From the NCBI RefSeq assembly GCF_001969815.1, contig NZ_MRBK01000012.1, positions 62,001 through 126,000 of the forward strand: a stretch of DNA of 64,000 nt, written 5' to 3'. The stretch is from Bacillus swezeyi (lineage in GTDB: Bacteria > Bacillota > Bacilli > Bacillales > Bacillaceae). Made by a program: the position numbers and the translations under genes. Under the pieces are notes generated by a model that made no database searches, was not told the origin of the DNA, and saw only the letters and a program-made list of their open reading frames with translations. Every line of letters starts with the position of its first letter. Position 1 is the first letter of the stretch. This document shows, piece by piece, positions 38,062 through 46,954 of this stretch.

Positions 38062-38667
38062 ATGAATGTATTTTATAACAAAGAAGGAGTAGGCGATACG
38101 CTTTTGATCGCCCTTCATGACATTGCCCGTGAAGACATCGCATTTGAGAGCCATGGAGATGTCGTCAAAATTTTTCATAAAGAAACGAAGGAAACTTCAG
38201 GCTACAACATTTTTAATGCATCATCCTATATGAACATCGCGGAAAGCGGTTCAATCGCCCTTTCTGAGAGCTTTGTTCAGGATGTAAACGAAATTTTGGT
38301 CCGCAACGGGCTGAAAGACGAGCTGACAGTCGATCTGTCTCCGAAATTTGTCATCGGATCTGTCGAAGAAAAAGAGAAACATCCGAATGCCGATAAATTG
38401 AGCGTCTGCAAAGTGAACGTAGGCAGCGAGACACTCCAGATCGTCTGCGGAGCGCCGAATGTCGAGGCAGGGCAGAAAGTCGTCGTAGCAAAAGTCGGAG
38501 CCGTCATGCCAAGCGGCATGATCATCAAAGATGCGGAACTCAGGGGAGTGGCATCAAGCGGAATGATTTGCTCTGCAAAAGAACTGAACCTTCCTGATGC
38601 ACCGAGGGAAAAAGGAATTTTCGTGCTTGATGAAAGCCATGAGGTCGGGGAAGCATTTACATTTTAA
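38062..38667 (+). CDS. ytpR: tRNA-binding domain protein YtpR
   Basis: A 201-residue protein. An N-terminal domain of about 95 residues is followed by an OB-fold tRNA-binding domain ([40 protein letters not shown], then [13 protein letters not shown]). This is the EMAP-II/PheT-like module. It may assist tRNA handling but lacks any synthetase domain. ATG 38062 has GAAAGGA 9 bases upstream. A wobble-containing hairpin with TTTTT (about 38705-38744) ends the operon. Confidence 0.85.
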   Translation: MNVFYNKEGVGDTLLIALHDIAREDIAFESHGDVVKIFHKETKETSGYNIFNASSYMNIAESGSIALSESFVQDVNEILVRNGLKDELTVDLSPKFVIGSVEEKEKHPNADKLSVCKVNVGSETLQIVCGAPNVEAGQKVVVAKVGAVMPSGMIIKDAELRGVASSGMICSAKELNLPDAPREKGIFVLDESHEVGEAFTF

Positions 38668-38704
38668 AACGGCATAAAATGAACAAAACTTTCGAATACA
38701 TGTA

Positions 38705-38744
38705 AAAAGAAAGCCGCTGGGTAGACAAACTTGGCGGTTTTTCT
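38705..38744 (+). terminator. terminator of ytpPQR
   Basis: AAAGCCGC and GCGGTTTT arms (one G-U pair) with a 17-base loop and a T run. Confidence 0.6.
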
Positions 38745-38852
38745 ATTCGGCGGGCGGACAGGGGTGACCTTGTTCTTTTCTGGCGGGTGAAGCAATGGTA
38801 TACTAAAAATCGTCCCCGAAAAATTTAAGGGAGAGTTAGAGAGTGATGATTC

Positions 38853-41732
38853 ATGAGCTGGTTTAATAAAATGTTCAGCCTGTTTCTAGGCGATGATGAA
38901 AATAGTGAAAAACAGACGAAACAGACAGATGAGTCGGTGTCAGCTTCGTCTTTTGAAGAAAATGAAGAACTGCCGCAAATTTCGGATGCAAAAGTCGTAT
39001 ATGAATACCCAAAAGGCAAATTCCGTTTTCCTGTGATACCTGATCATAAGTCCCAGCAAAGGGAAAAAAGCGAAGGACGCCAAGCAAGGAGCCGACGCTC
39101 CGACAGCCATCCTTCAGGTTATCAGCCAACATCCGGTTTTTCAAACGAAGAGGTCAAAAAATCGGCGAAAAAGCCTTTTAGACCGTCTGTCATACCTTCA
39201 CCGGTTTACGGTTTTAACGAACAAAAAAAGGTCAGGCCAAACGATTTGCCAAAAAACGAACCATACAGCGGCAAGAAACAAAAAGAAGCACACGTAACGC
39301 TTTTTACTGAAGAAATTAAAAAAGAACAGGACCTCACCGAAAAAAAGCCGCCGTCGGCCTATCAAGACACGGCACTTTTCGGAACGAATAAAAAAACTGA
39401 AGAAACTGAACAACATTTCCAGACAGAAGAAGTCGAAAAAGCCGAGCGCTTTTCCGAGACAAAGAAGGCTGCTCAGCAGGACAGTGGCCAGGAAGATGCA
39501 GCAACGGGAGCGCTGAACGATGATAAAGAAACTCATCAGCTGGCAGAAGAAGCGCCTGTTCAGCAGGAAATAGCCGCAGCGGGGCCGCTGAACAGTACAG
39601 AAAAAGCCGCAGAATCCGCCCATTCGCCGGCAGAGGCAGAAGAAATGGAAGAAGAACTCGCTCAGCAGGATCATTTCCAGCAGGGAGCAGCTGCTGAAAT
39701 GCCGATCGGTATGAAAGGCAACGAGATCGGTCAGCCGAGGGCTGAAGAAGCAGAAAAAGAGCCTGTTCAAGAGGAGCAGGAAGAGGCGCCCCCAGAAAAA
39801 CTCAGCTGCGCTGCAGAAGCTGAAGAAATCGATCAGCTGCCGGCAGAAGGCATTGAGAAGAGCCAAAGCTTCTTCGAGGAAACACAGTCATCCGCATATC
39901 AATCTTCAGACATCGCAGTTCAAGAAGAGCCGTCTGCTGAATCAATCGGTGCACCTGAGAAAAGTGAAGCTGCAATGTCTTCCCGGCCGGAGGCGCTTTT
40001 AGAAGGTGAAGAGGCATCAGCAGAAGATAAAATGCCTGAGGAACCTGGGCAAAGCGAGTCCGAATCTGCCAATAGGCAGAATGACGAGGAAGTCCAGCAG
40101 CATGATAAAGTAAAGGCTGATCAAATAGACAGCGGCCATCACGGTCAGCAGTCAGAGGCCGGTCAAGCAAATGACAAAGCGGATGAAGCTCCGGCAGCTT
40201 CATTGAAACAAAAAACAAAAGCTGCACCAAAAACGCAACAGGGCTCTGTTCCGTTTAATGTGATGATGTTCTCGTCAGATAAACAAAAAGAAAAGGTATC
40301 TCTAGGATACCAGTTTCCTAATATGTCCCTGCTTGATATACCGCCGGCCCAAAAGCAGGATGATCATGCATGGATAAACGAGCAGCGGGAGCTCTTGGAT
40401 GTGACGCTTGAAAACTTTAATGTTAAAGCAAATGTCGTTCATGTTACACAAGGGCCTTCTGTGACGAGATTTGAAGTGCACCCTGAGCCCGGTGTGAAAG
40501 TCAATAAAATCACAAACTTATCGGATGATATTAAACTCAGCTTATCAGCGAAAGACATCCGCATCGAGGCGCCGATTCCCGGAAAGAATACAATCGGAAT
40601 CGAAGTTCCAAATTTACATAGCAAAATGGTTTATTTGCGCGAAATGATTCGAAGCCCGGAATTCAGAACGAATCCGTCGCCTTTGACGGCGGCTCTCGGT
40701 CTTGATATTTCCGGAAAGCCTGTCGTGGCAGACCTGAAAAAAATGCCTCACGGGCTGATCGCGGGCGCTACCGGATCAGGAAAAAGCGTATGTATCAACA
40801 CGATTTTAGTCAGCCTGCTGTTTAAAGCGGCGCCTTCAGAAGTGAAGCTTCTGCTCATCGACCCTAAAATGGTGGAGCTTGCTCCGTATAATGAAATTCC
40901 GCACCTTGTCAGCCCTGTCATTACAGACGCTAAAGCGGCTACGGCTGCTTTGAAATGGGTGGTCGAAGAAATGGAGCGGCGCTATGAATTATTTGCTCAT
41001 TCCGGCGTTCGGGAAATCGAGCGTTTCAATGAAAAGGTTCATGAAAAGAATATGGGCGAAAAACTTCCATACCTTGTCGTGGTGATTGATGAACTTGCCG
41101 ATTTAATGATGGTTGCTCCGAACGAAGTGGAGGAAAGCATCTGCCGAATCGCCCAAAAGGCCAGAGCATGCGGCATCCACCTTTTAATTGCGACGCAGCG
41201 GCCGTCTGTTGACGTCATCACCGGCTTGATTAAAGCCAATATTCCGACCAGAATCGCGTTTTCCGTTTCAAGCGGTGTCGATTCACGAACGATTATCGAT
41301 ATGGCGGGAGCAGAAAAGCTTCTTGGAAAAGGAGACATGCTCCTCTTGGAGAATGGATCAGGCAAACCGGTCCGACTTCAGGGAAACTTTGTATCCGATC
41401 ATGAGATTGACCGGGTCGTCTCACACGTCAGACAGCAGCAGAAGCCATCCTATTTATTTGAACAAGAAGAGCTGGTCAGACAGAATCCGGCTGGATTTGA
41501 TCAGGACGAACTGTTTCTTGAAGCATGCGAATTTACCGTTGAACAGAACAGCGCCAGCACCTCCAGCCTGCAGCGCCGTTTCCGCATCGGCTATAACAGA
41601 GCTGCCAGATTGATCGATATGATGGAAAGAGAAGGCATGATATCGGAGGCAAAAGGTAGCAAGCCGAGAGAAGTGCTGATGACAAAGGCCGATCTGGAAC
41701 AGCTGATAGAAAGTAGTTCACTTTTCAGCTAA
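38853..41732 (+). CDS. sftA: soluble DNA translocase SftA (YtpS)
   Basis: A 959-residue FtsK/SpoIIIE-type motor. A short N-terminal part is followed by a long acidic, Glu/Gln/Ala-rich low-complexity linker (about residues 110-450) and then the motor. Walker A is GATGSGKSV (about residues 639-647), Walker B is LLLIDPKMVEL, and the DELADLM and QRPSVDVITG motifs follow. The end is a winged-helix gamma domain (about residues 890-955). There are no membrane spans, unlike SpoIIIE. It clears DNA from the closing septum in hexameric form. An extended -10 (TGGTATACT, ending 38804) lies upstream. Confidence 0.93.
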   Translation: MSWFNKMFSLFLGDDENSEKQTKQTDESVSASSFEENEELPQISDAKVVYEYPKGKFRFPVIPDHKSQQREKSEGRQARSRRSDSHPSGYQPTSGFSNEEVKKSAKKPFRPSVIPSPVYGFNEQKKVRPNDLPKNEPYSGKKQKEAHVTLFTEEIKKEQDLTEKKPPSAYQDTALFGTNKKTEETEQHFQTEEVEKAERFSETKKAAQQDSGQEDAATGALNDDKETHQLAEEAPVQQEIAAAGPLNSTEKAAESAHSPAEAEEMEEELAQQDHFQQGAAAEMPIGMKGNEIGQPRAEEAEKEPVQEEQEEAPPEKLSCAAEAEEIDQLPAEGIEKSQSFFEETQSSAYQSSDIAVQEEPSAESIGAPEKSEAAMSSRPEALLEGEEASAEDKMPEEPGQSESESANRQNDEEVQQHDKVKADQIDSGHHGQQSEAGQANDKADEAPAASLKQKTKAAPKTQQGSVPFNVMMFSSDKQKEKVSLGYQFPNMSLLDIPPAQKQDDHAWINEQRELLDVTLENFNVKANVVHVTQGPSVTRFEVHPEPGVKVNKITNLSDDIKLSLSAKDIRIEAPIPGKNTIGIEVPNLHSKMVYLREMIRSPEFRTNPSPLTAALGLDISGKPVVADLKKMPHGLIAGATGSGKSVCINTILVSLLFKAAPSEVKLLLIDPKMVELAPYNEIPHLVSPVITDAKAATAALKWVVEEMERRYELFAHSGVREIERFNEKVHEKNMGEKLPYLVVVIDELADLMMVAPNEVEESICRIAQKARACGIHLLIATQRPSVDVITGLIKANIPTRIAFSVSSGVDSRTIIDMAGAEKLLGKGDMLLLENGSGKPVRLQGNFVSDHEIDRVVSHVRQQQKPSYLFEQEELVRQNPAGFDQDELFLEACEFTVEQNSASTSSLQRRFRIGYNRAARLIDMMEREGMISEAKGSKPREVLMTKADLEQLIESSSLFS

Positions 41733-41780
41733 ACATGGTATGATAGCTGATGGGCGTGTTTTTTTGAAGCGCCGCATATT

Positions 41781-41803
41781 AAAGCGCCGCCCGCGGCGTT
41801 TTA
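41781..41803 (+). terminator. probable terminator of sftA
   Basis: CGCCGC and GCGGCG arms followed by TTTTAAT. A further hairpin (GAAGGATT / AATCCTTC, about 41826-41846) lies downstream without a T run. The rest of 41733-41996 is the murC promoter region. Confidence 0.55.
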
Positions 41804-41934
41804 ATCCGTTTTTAAGAGGATTGCCGAAGGATTCAAAAAATCCTTCATCGAAAAGGTTTATTCACTCTTAAAAATGCCTGATACTGAATATAGTTAACAC
41901 TTAGAAGAGAAAATTGATGCGGCCGGGCTTTAGG

Positions 41935-41962
41935 TTGCAAATTGAAATAAGCGTCATATACT
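41935..41962 (+). promoter_or_regulatory. sigma-A promoter of murC
   Basis: TTGCAA (41935-41940), a 16-bp spacer and TATACT (41957-41962), 34 bases ahead of the murC ATG. Confidence 0.6.
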
Positions 41963-41996
41963 GGAAAGCAGATAGACGTTTGTTGGAGGTACAATT

Positions 41997-43295
41997 ATGA
42001 CTGTTTATCATTTTGTAGGAATAAAAGGGACAGGTATGAGTCCGCTTGCCCAAATTCTCCATGATAATGGATATACTGTCCAAGGATCGGATATCGAAAA
42101 GTACATTTTTACACAGACTGCATTAGAAGAAAGAAAAATTCCTATCTATCCTTTTGATCCCGAAAACATTAAGCCGGGAATGACAGTTATTGCAGGGAAC
42201 GCCTTTCCTGATACTCATCCCGAAATTGAAAAAGCGCGTGCCGAAGGCCTGCCTGTCGTGCGCTATCATAAATTTCTCGGGGACTACCTGAAAAAGTTTA
42301 CAAGCATTGCCGTTACAGGGGCGCATGGCAAAACTTCAACAACAGGGCTTTTATCCCATGTGATCCAAAAAGCGAAACCGACTTCTTTTTTAATCGGAGA
42401 CGGTACGGGTAAAGGCTGCGAAAACAGCGAATATTTCGTCCTTGAAGCCTGTGAATACAGGAGGCATTTTCTAAGCTATCAGCCGGATTATGCCATCATG
42501 ACAAATATTGATTTTGACCACCCTGACTATTTCGCAAATATTGACGATGTATTTGATGCGTTTCAAACGATGGCTCTTCAGGTAAACAAAGGGATCATCG
42601 CTTGCGGAGACGACGAGTATTTGATGAAAATCCATGCAAATGTTCCGGTCGTTTACTACGGGTTTGCGGAGGAAAACGATTTTCAGGCGAGAAACGTCAT
42701 CAAAAACACGGAAGGCACAACCTTTGATGTTTTCGTCCGCAATACCTTCTACGATACATTCTATATACCAGCTTACGGAAGCCATAACGTTTTGAATGCA
42801 TTATCTGTCATCGCGCTTTGCCATTACGAGCAAGTGGATGTCGACATTATTAAAGAAGGGCTTAAAACCTTTGGCGGTGTAAAGCGGAGATTTAATGAAA
42901 AAATCATCGGAAACCAAGTTCTGATTGACGATTACGCCCATCATCCGACAGAAATCACGGTGACGATCGAAGCTGCAAGACAAAAGTATCCCGACAGGGA
43001 CATTGTCGCGGTATTTCAGCCGCATACTTTTACCCGGACACAATCTTTCATGAATGAATTTGCCGAAAGCTTGAAGAAAGCCGATTACGTATATCTTTGC
43101 GATATATTCGGATCAGCCCGTGAAAACGCAGGAAAGCTGACGATCACTGATCTGCAGGAAAGAATCGGGCAGGCGAAGCTGATTGATGAAAATGATACAT
43201 CCATTTTAAAAGAACATGAAAATGGCGTTTTGATTTTCATGGGTGCAGGAGATATTCAAAAGTATTTAAGAGCATATGAAAATGTATTAGCATAA
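41997..43295 (+). CDS. murC: UDP-N-acetylmuramate--L-alanine ligase MurC
   Basis: A 432-residue cytoplasmic ligase that adds L-Ala to UDP-MurNAc, the first peptide step of cell-wall precursor synthesis. The substrate-binding N-terminus starts [23 protein letters not shown] (about residues 108-117) is the ATP P-loop, and DYAHHPTE (about residues 311-318) is the Mur ligase motif. The ATG has TTGGAGG upstream. A weak hairpin (about 43306-43336) ends the gene. Confidence 0.95.
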   Translation: MTVYHFVGIKGTGMSPLAQILHDNGYTVQGSDIEKYIFTQTALEERKIPIYPFDPENIKPGMTVIAGNAFPDTHPEIEKARAEGLPVVRYHKFLGDYLKKFTSIAVTGAHGKTSTTGLLSHVIQKAKPTSFLIGDGTGKGCENSEYFVLEACEYRRHFLSYQPDYAIMTNIDFDHPDYFANIDDVFDAFQTMALQVNKGIIACGDDEYLMKIHANVPVVYYGFAEENDFQARNVIKNTEGTTFDVFVRNTFYDTFYIPAYGSHNVLNALSVIALCHYEQVDVDIIKEGLKTFGGVKRRFNEKIIGNQVLIDDYAHHPTEITVTIEAARQKYPDRDIVAVFQPHTFTRTQSFMNEFAESLKKADYVYLCDIFGSARENAGKLTITDLQERIGQAKLIDENDTSILKEHENGVLIFMGAGDIQKYLRAYENVLA

Positions 43296-43400
43296 CATAC
43301 AAAAGGCAGTGTGAGTCAATCCGCTGCTTTTTTGTACATATCGAGGCAGACAATCGGTTAAAGGATTTTATCTAAATGTGTAGAAAAAATATATAAAGAG

Positions 43401-43425
43401 GTTTACAATTTGATCAATTGGGTAT
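43401..43425 (+). promoter_or_regulatory. sigma-B promoter of ytxGHJ
   Basis: GTTTAC (43401-43406), a 13-bp spacer and GGGTAT (43420-43425) match the sigma-B consensus almost perfectly. The start point falls about 30 bases before ytxG. The B. subtilis ytxGHJ (csb) operon is known to be under sigma-B and sigma-H. Confidence 0.8.
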
Positions 43426-43461
43426 ACATCAATTATAAGCCCATAGCTTGAGGAGGATTAG

Positions 43462-43887
43462 ATGATTATTATTCTTTATTTAAGCGCCGCACTCATTGCC
43501 GTTGCTTTTCTTATTTTAGTTATTTATTTATCAAAGACATTAAAATCCCTTCAAATGACGCTGAATAATGTCGCATCGACCTTAGAAGGGCTTGAAGGAC
43601 AGATGAAGGGTATTACGGATGAAACAACAGAGCTCCTACATAAAACAAATCGTCTCGCGGATGATATTCAGCAAAAATCTTTGAAATTGAATACGGTTGT
43701 TGACGCTGTTCAAGAAGTCGGAACTTCCGTCCGGCAGTTTAACAGTTCAATTCAGCAGGTGTCTGACTCTGTCGCATCAGCAACAGAGCAAAACCGTGAA
43801 AAAATTTCTCAAGTTGTCAGCTGGAGCAATGCAGCTTTAGAAATTTGGAATAAATGGAAACGAAAGAAGATGAAGGAGGAATTATAA
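43462..43887 (+). CDS. ytxG: general stress protein YtxG (DUF948)
   Basis: A 141-residue protein with an N-terminal membrane anchor ([22 protein letters not shown]) followed by a long amphipathic helical, coiled-coil region, the DUF948 layout. It is expected to be membrane-attached with a cytoplasmic helix bundle. GAGGAGGA precedes the ATG. It is first in the sigma-B operon; ytxH starts at the very next base after its stop. Confidence 0.88.
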   Translation: MIIILYLSAALIAVAFLILVIYLSKTLKSLQMTLNNVASTLEGLEGQMKGITDETTELLHKTNRLADDIQQKSLKLNTVVDAVQEVGTSVRQFNSSIQQVSDSVASATEQNREKISQVVSWSNAALEIWNKWKRKKMKEEL

Positions 43888-44304
43888 ATGAGTAAAGATG
43901 GAATGAATACGAAAGATTTTCTCGTCGGTACATTTGTTGGAGGAATCATCGGGGCAGCGGCAGCTTTGTTTCTGGCGCCGAAATCAGGAAAGGAGCTTCG
44001 CGATGATATCGGAAACCAGGCCGTTGTTCTGAAAGACAAAACAGGCAAGCTGACAAATGAAGCGAGAGAAAAAGGCTCGGAATATGTCAGCATCGCAAAG
44101 GAAAAAACATCTTCTATTTCACAGCTTGTAGCTGATCAATCATCTCAGCTCATGGATAAAGTCAAAGATTTGCGAAGCAAAGGTGCCGAAAAAGCTGATG
44201 AGATGAAGGCAGAAGCATCCTCTGCAATCGAAGAAACAGCCGAGGATGCCAAAAACGAAATCGAGAATGAAGCAAGGGAAACAGCAGATACGGCCCAGAA
44301 ATAA
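43888..44304 (+). CDS. ytxH: general stress protein YtxH
   Basis: A 138-residue YtxH-family protein. One Gly/Ala-rich membrane segment (FLVGTFVGGIIGAAAALFLA) is followed by APKSGKELRDDI, the family mark, and a long charged helical tail. Function is unknown; family members respond to general stress. The ATG directly follows the ytxG stop, with GAAGGAGGA in the ytxG end. Confidence 0.9.
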   Translation: MSKDGMNTKDFLVGTFVGGIIGAAAALFLAPKSGKELRDDIGNQAVVLKDKTGKLTNEAREKGSEYVSIAKEKTSSISQLVADQSSQLMDKVKDLRSKGAEKADEMKAEASSAIEETAEDAKNEIENEARETADTAQK

Positions 44305-44323
44305 ATGCGGAAAGGGAGATATC

Positions 44324-44650
44324 ATGTCAAAGCAGCTCATTCAAACAGAGGATGAATTTAAACGGCTTGTAGAACAGAATGATACGTTTATCTTTTTGAA
44401 ACACAGTATTACATGCCCGATCAGCAGGCGCGCTTTTGATGAATTTGAAGCATTCGCCAATCAGCATGAAGACTATCCCACATATTATTTACAGGTGCAG
44501 GAAAGCCGTCCGTTATCAAACTATATAGCTGAACATTACGGGATTAAGCATGAAAGCCCTCAAGCCATCATTTTCACAAACGGCAAAGTAAAATGGCATG
44601 CCTCCCATTCACAGATTACCGCACAGACTCTTGCAGAAAACAGCAAATAG
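44324..44650 (+). CDS. ytxJ: bacillithiol-system redox protein YtxJ
   Basis: A 108-residue thioredoxin-fold protein. HSITCPISRRAFDEF (about residues 23-37) carries a CPIS active site with a single Cys, as in monothiol bacilliredoxin-like YtxJ/YtxJ-like proteins. It likely reduces bacillithiol mixed disulfides, though evidence is family-based. The ATG at 44324 has AAAGGGAG upstream; 26 earlier codons overlap ytxH and are not used. A strong terminator follows. Confidence 0.87.
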   Translation: MSKQLIQTEDEFKRLVEQNDTFIFLKHSITCPISRRAFDEFEAFANQHEDYPTYYLQVQESRPLSNYIAEHYGIKHESPQAIIFTNGKVKWHASHSQITAQTLAENSK

Positions 44651-44659
44651 GCATTAATG

Positions 44660-44700
44660 AAAAAAGACCAATTCGCATCAACGTATTGGTCTTTTTTTTT
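44660..44700 (+). terminator. terminator of ytxGHJ
   Basis: AAAAAAGACCAAT and ATTGGTCTTTTTT arms with a 12-base loop and a long T run. Confidence 0.85.
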
Positions 44701-44802
44701 GATCTTGAGGCTTTTACCTACTGGAAATGCCTTTTTACGAAAATGCATCGTTTGAACCATCGTTCTGCGATATAATAAAGCAAGCAAGCGGGAGGTGATG
44801 TG

Positions 44803-45336
44803 ATGAGCAACGAATTAAAGGACATGCTTCAATCCGTTCTAAAGGAAGAACTCAATCCGATCAATCAGCGCCTGGATGGAATAGATAAGCGTTTAGGCAA
44901 AATGGATGAGCGCTTCAATGAAGTGGACGAGCGTTTCAACGCAGTGGACGAGCGCTTCAATGAAGTGGACGAGCGTTTCAACGCAGTGGACGAGCGCTTC
45001 AATGAAGTGGACGAACGTTTCAACGCAGTGGATGAGCGCTTCAATGAAGTGGACGAGCGTTTCAACGCAGTGGATGAGCGCTTCAATGAAGTGGACGAGC
45101 GTTTCAGCGCAATGGATGAGCGCTTCAATGAAGTGGACAAGCGGCTTGACCGCCTTGAAGCAGATGTAAAAGACGTGAAAAAAGGACAGGAACAGCTCCA
45201 AAAAAACATCATCGAAAGCATGGGGCAATTTACAGATAACATAACTGAATATGTCGATGATAAGACCGCAGCTTTGAATCAGCGGGTATATACCGTAGAA
45301 ACCGAGATACAGCGGCTTTACAGACAATCAAGTTAA
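44803..45336 (+). CDS. heptad-repeat coiled-coil protein of unknown function
   Basis: A 177-residue protein. After about 35 residues it consists of about 14 near-identical 7-residue units of the form DERFNEV / DERFNAV (about residues 35-125), then KRLDRLEADVKDVKKGQEQL and a C-terminal helical part. The repeat places Phe and Val at coiled-coil core positions. There is no signal peptide or membrane segment. GGAGGTGAT lies just before the ATG at 44803. I do not recognise an orthologue at this place in B. subtilis. The gene has its own terminator, and TATAAT (44771-44776) lies upstream without a convincing -35. Function unknown. Confidence 0.8.
   Translation: MSNELKDMLQSVLKEELNPINQRLDGIDKRLGKMDERFNEVDERFNAVDERFNEVDERFNAVDERFNEVDERFNAVDERFNEVDERFNAVDERFNEVDERFSAMDERFNEVDKRLDRLEADVKDVKKGQEQLQKNIIESMGQFTDNITEYVDDKTAALNQRVYTVETEIQRLYRQSS
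44905..45147 (+). repeat. 21/42-bp tandem coding repeat
   Basis: Two alternating 21-bp variants (GAGCGCTTCAATGAAGTGGA and GAGCGTTTCAACGCAGTGGA cores) repeat to give about five and a half 42-bp periods. The unit length is a multiple of three, so copy-number change keeps the frame. All copies are nearly identical at the DNA level, which points to recent expansion or gene conversion. Confidence 0.9.
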
Positions 45337-45364
45337 AGAATCAATACATGATTCTTTTTTTTTC
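45335..45364 (+). terminator. terminator of the heptad-repeat gene
   Basis: AAAGAATCA and TGATTCTTT arms followed by a long T run. Confidence 0.8.
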
Positions 45365-45462
45365 TTTTTTTGAAGATCCGCGATAAATACCTACACAGCA
45401 AGGGATCAATCGCATATTATACTTTATCGCTTAAAAGCGTTTGGGTAATAAAGAATTTTTTC

Positions 45463-45491
45463 GTGACATTTTATCAAACATTGTTTATAAT
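45463..45491 (+). promoter_or_regulatory. sigma-A promoter of aroA
   Basis: GTGACA (45463-45468), a 17-bp spacer and TATAAT (45486-45491). Confidence 0.6.
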
Positions 45492-45557
45492 TAACCCTAA
45501 TCAATTGAATCATTTATTATCTCATACAGGATGAAGCCAAAAGAAAGGATGAATAAT

Positions 45558-46634
45558 ATGAGCAATACTGAACTGGATATGCTGAGGCAGCAGGCGAATG
45601 AATTAAACTTGCAGATTTTAAAGCTGATTAATGAAAGAGGAAGAATTGTCCAAGAGATTGGAAAAGCGAAGGAAGCCCAAGGGATCAATCGCTATGATCC
45701 GGTCAGAGAAAGAACGATGCTGAACAACATTATTGAAAATAATGATGGTCCGTTTGAAAACTCCACAATTCAGCATATTTTCAAAGAGATTTTTAAAGCG
45801 GGGCTTGAACTGCAGGAAGATGATCACAGCAAGGCGCTCCTTGTTTCGCGCAAGAAAAAGCCTGAAAATACAATTGTTGATCTAAAAGGCGAAAAAATCG
45901 GTGATGGTGAACAAAGGTTCATCGTCGGTCCATGTGCGGTTGAAAGCTACGACCAAGTTGCCGAAGTGGCAGCAGCGGCTAAAAAACAAGGCTTGAAACT
46001 GCTTCGCGGCGGAGCCTTCAAACCGCGTACAAGCCCTTATGATTTCCAGGGGCTTGGTGTCGAAGGCTTAAAAATCTTAAAACGTGTTGCTGATGAGTAT
46101 GATCTGGCTGTCATCAGTGAAATCGTCAATCCACAGCATATTGAAGAAGCGATTGACTACATCGATGTCATCCAAATCGGAGCCCGCAACATGCAAAACT
46201 TCGAGCTGTTAAAAGCGGCTGGTTCCGTGAAAAAGCCTGTCCTTTTAAAACGCGGGCTTGCTGCTACATTGAAGGAATTCATCAATGCGGCGGAGTACAT
46301 CATGTCACAAGGAAACGATCAAATCATCCTTTGCGAGCGCGGGATCAGAACGTACGAAACAGCGACGAGAAATACTTTGGATATTTCAGCTGTACCGATT
46401 CTTAAACAGGAGACGCATCTTCCGGTATTCGTGGATGTCACTCATTCAACAGGACGTCGCGACCTCTTGCTCCCTACGGCAAAAGCAGCGCTTGCGATCG
46501 GAGCTGACGGCGTAATGGCCGAAGTTCATCCTGATCCATCTGTCGCGCTTTCCGACTCTGCACAGCAAATGGATATTCCGACATTTGAAAAGTGGCTGAA
46601 TGAGCTGAAGCCGCTGGTTCAGGTCAAAGCATAA
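45558..46634 (+). CDS. aroA: bifunctional DAHP synthase / chorismate mutase AroA
   Basis: A 358-residue enzyme that makes DAHP, the first step of aromatic synthesis. The N-terminal 90 residues are an AroQ-type chorismate mutase ([20 protein letters not shown] start), which serves as the feedback sensor for chorismate and prephenate. The rest is the type I-beta DAHP synthase, with VGPCAVES (about residues 126-133), [17 protein letters not shown] and the metal-binding [10 protein letters not shown]. The ATG at 45558 has AGAAAGGA 10 bases upstream. The sequence from residue 40 on is very close to B. subtilis AroA. Confidence 0.95.
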   Translation: MSNTELDMLRQQANELNLQILKLINERGRIVQEIGKAKEAQGINRYDPVRERTMLNNIIENNDGPFENSTIQHIFKEIFKAGLELQEDDHSKALLVSRKKKPENTIVDLKGEKIGDGEQRFIVGPCAVESYDQVAEVAAAAKKQGLKLLRGGAFKPRTSPYDFQGLGVEGLKILKRVADEYDLAVISEIVNPQHIEEAIDYIDVIQIGARNMQNFELLKAAGSVKKPVLLKRGLAATLKEFINAAEYIMSQGNDQIILCERGIRTYETATRNTLDISAVPILKQETHLPVFVDVTHSTGRRDLLLPTAKAALAIGADGVMAEVHPDPSVALSDSAQQMDIPTFEKWLNELKPLVQVKA

Positions 46635-46651
46635 TTTATCAAATCCATTTT

Positions 46652-46680
46652 GGACCGCTCTCGACAAGCGGTCCTTTTTT
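46652..46680 (+). terminator. terminator of aroA
   Basis: GGACCGCT and AGCGGTCC arms followed by TTTTTT. Confidence 0.85.
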
Positions 46681-46759
46681 GTATTTGAAAATTGTCGAAA
46701 AAAATTCTTATTTTTAATTAAGAAGTTGTTTTTTCCTATTTAAATTAATTATAAAAATA

Positions 46760-46797
46760 AAGGGAACGTTTTCATATTAGGTAAAACCGTGTATAAT
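46760..46797 (+). promoter_or_regulatory. distal ccpA promoter overlapped by a cre-like site
   Basis: TTTTCA (46769-46774), a 17-bp spacer and TATAAT (46792-46797) form a plausible sigma-A promoter. A cre-like box (46760-46775) with one mismatch to WTGNNARCGNWWWCAW covers the -35. A second extended -10 (TGCTATAGA, 46910-46918) lies nearer the gene. The 320-bp gap 46635-46954 therefore holds the aroA terminator and ccpA control elements. Confidence 0.45.
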
Positions 46798-46954
46798 TTC
46801 AGAAGAGAACCTTTTGCTTTGAACAATTATGAAAAATAATGTAAACTGGTCTTCCGTTTATTTTACATAAAGTATGACATTTTGACATTTCTCTACATGA
46901 AAATGTTTATGCTATAGAATAAGAAAAGTGTACCCAGTTGAAGGAGTGGTAAAA

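Noticed and set aside
39198-39866. 222-codon minus-strand frame opposite sftA
   Set aside because: Its Phe/Leu/Cys-rich composition simply mirrors the Glu/Lys-rich linker of SftA.
44905-45147. CRISPR-like array
   Set aside because: Units are directly adjacent with no unique spacers, lie in frame inside a gene and encode a coiled coil; no cas genes are near.
44865-45327. Two long minus-strand frames and one extra plus frame across the repeat region
   Set aside because: The 21-bp period keeps all these frames open automatically; none has a proper start or non-repetitive protein character.
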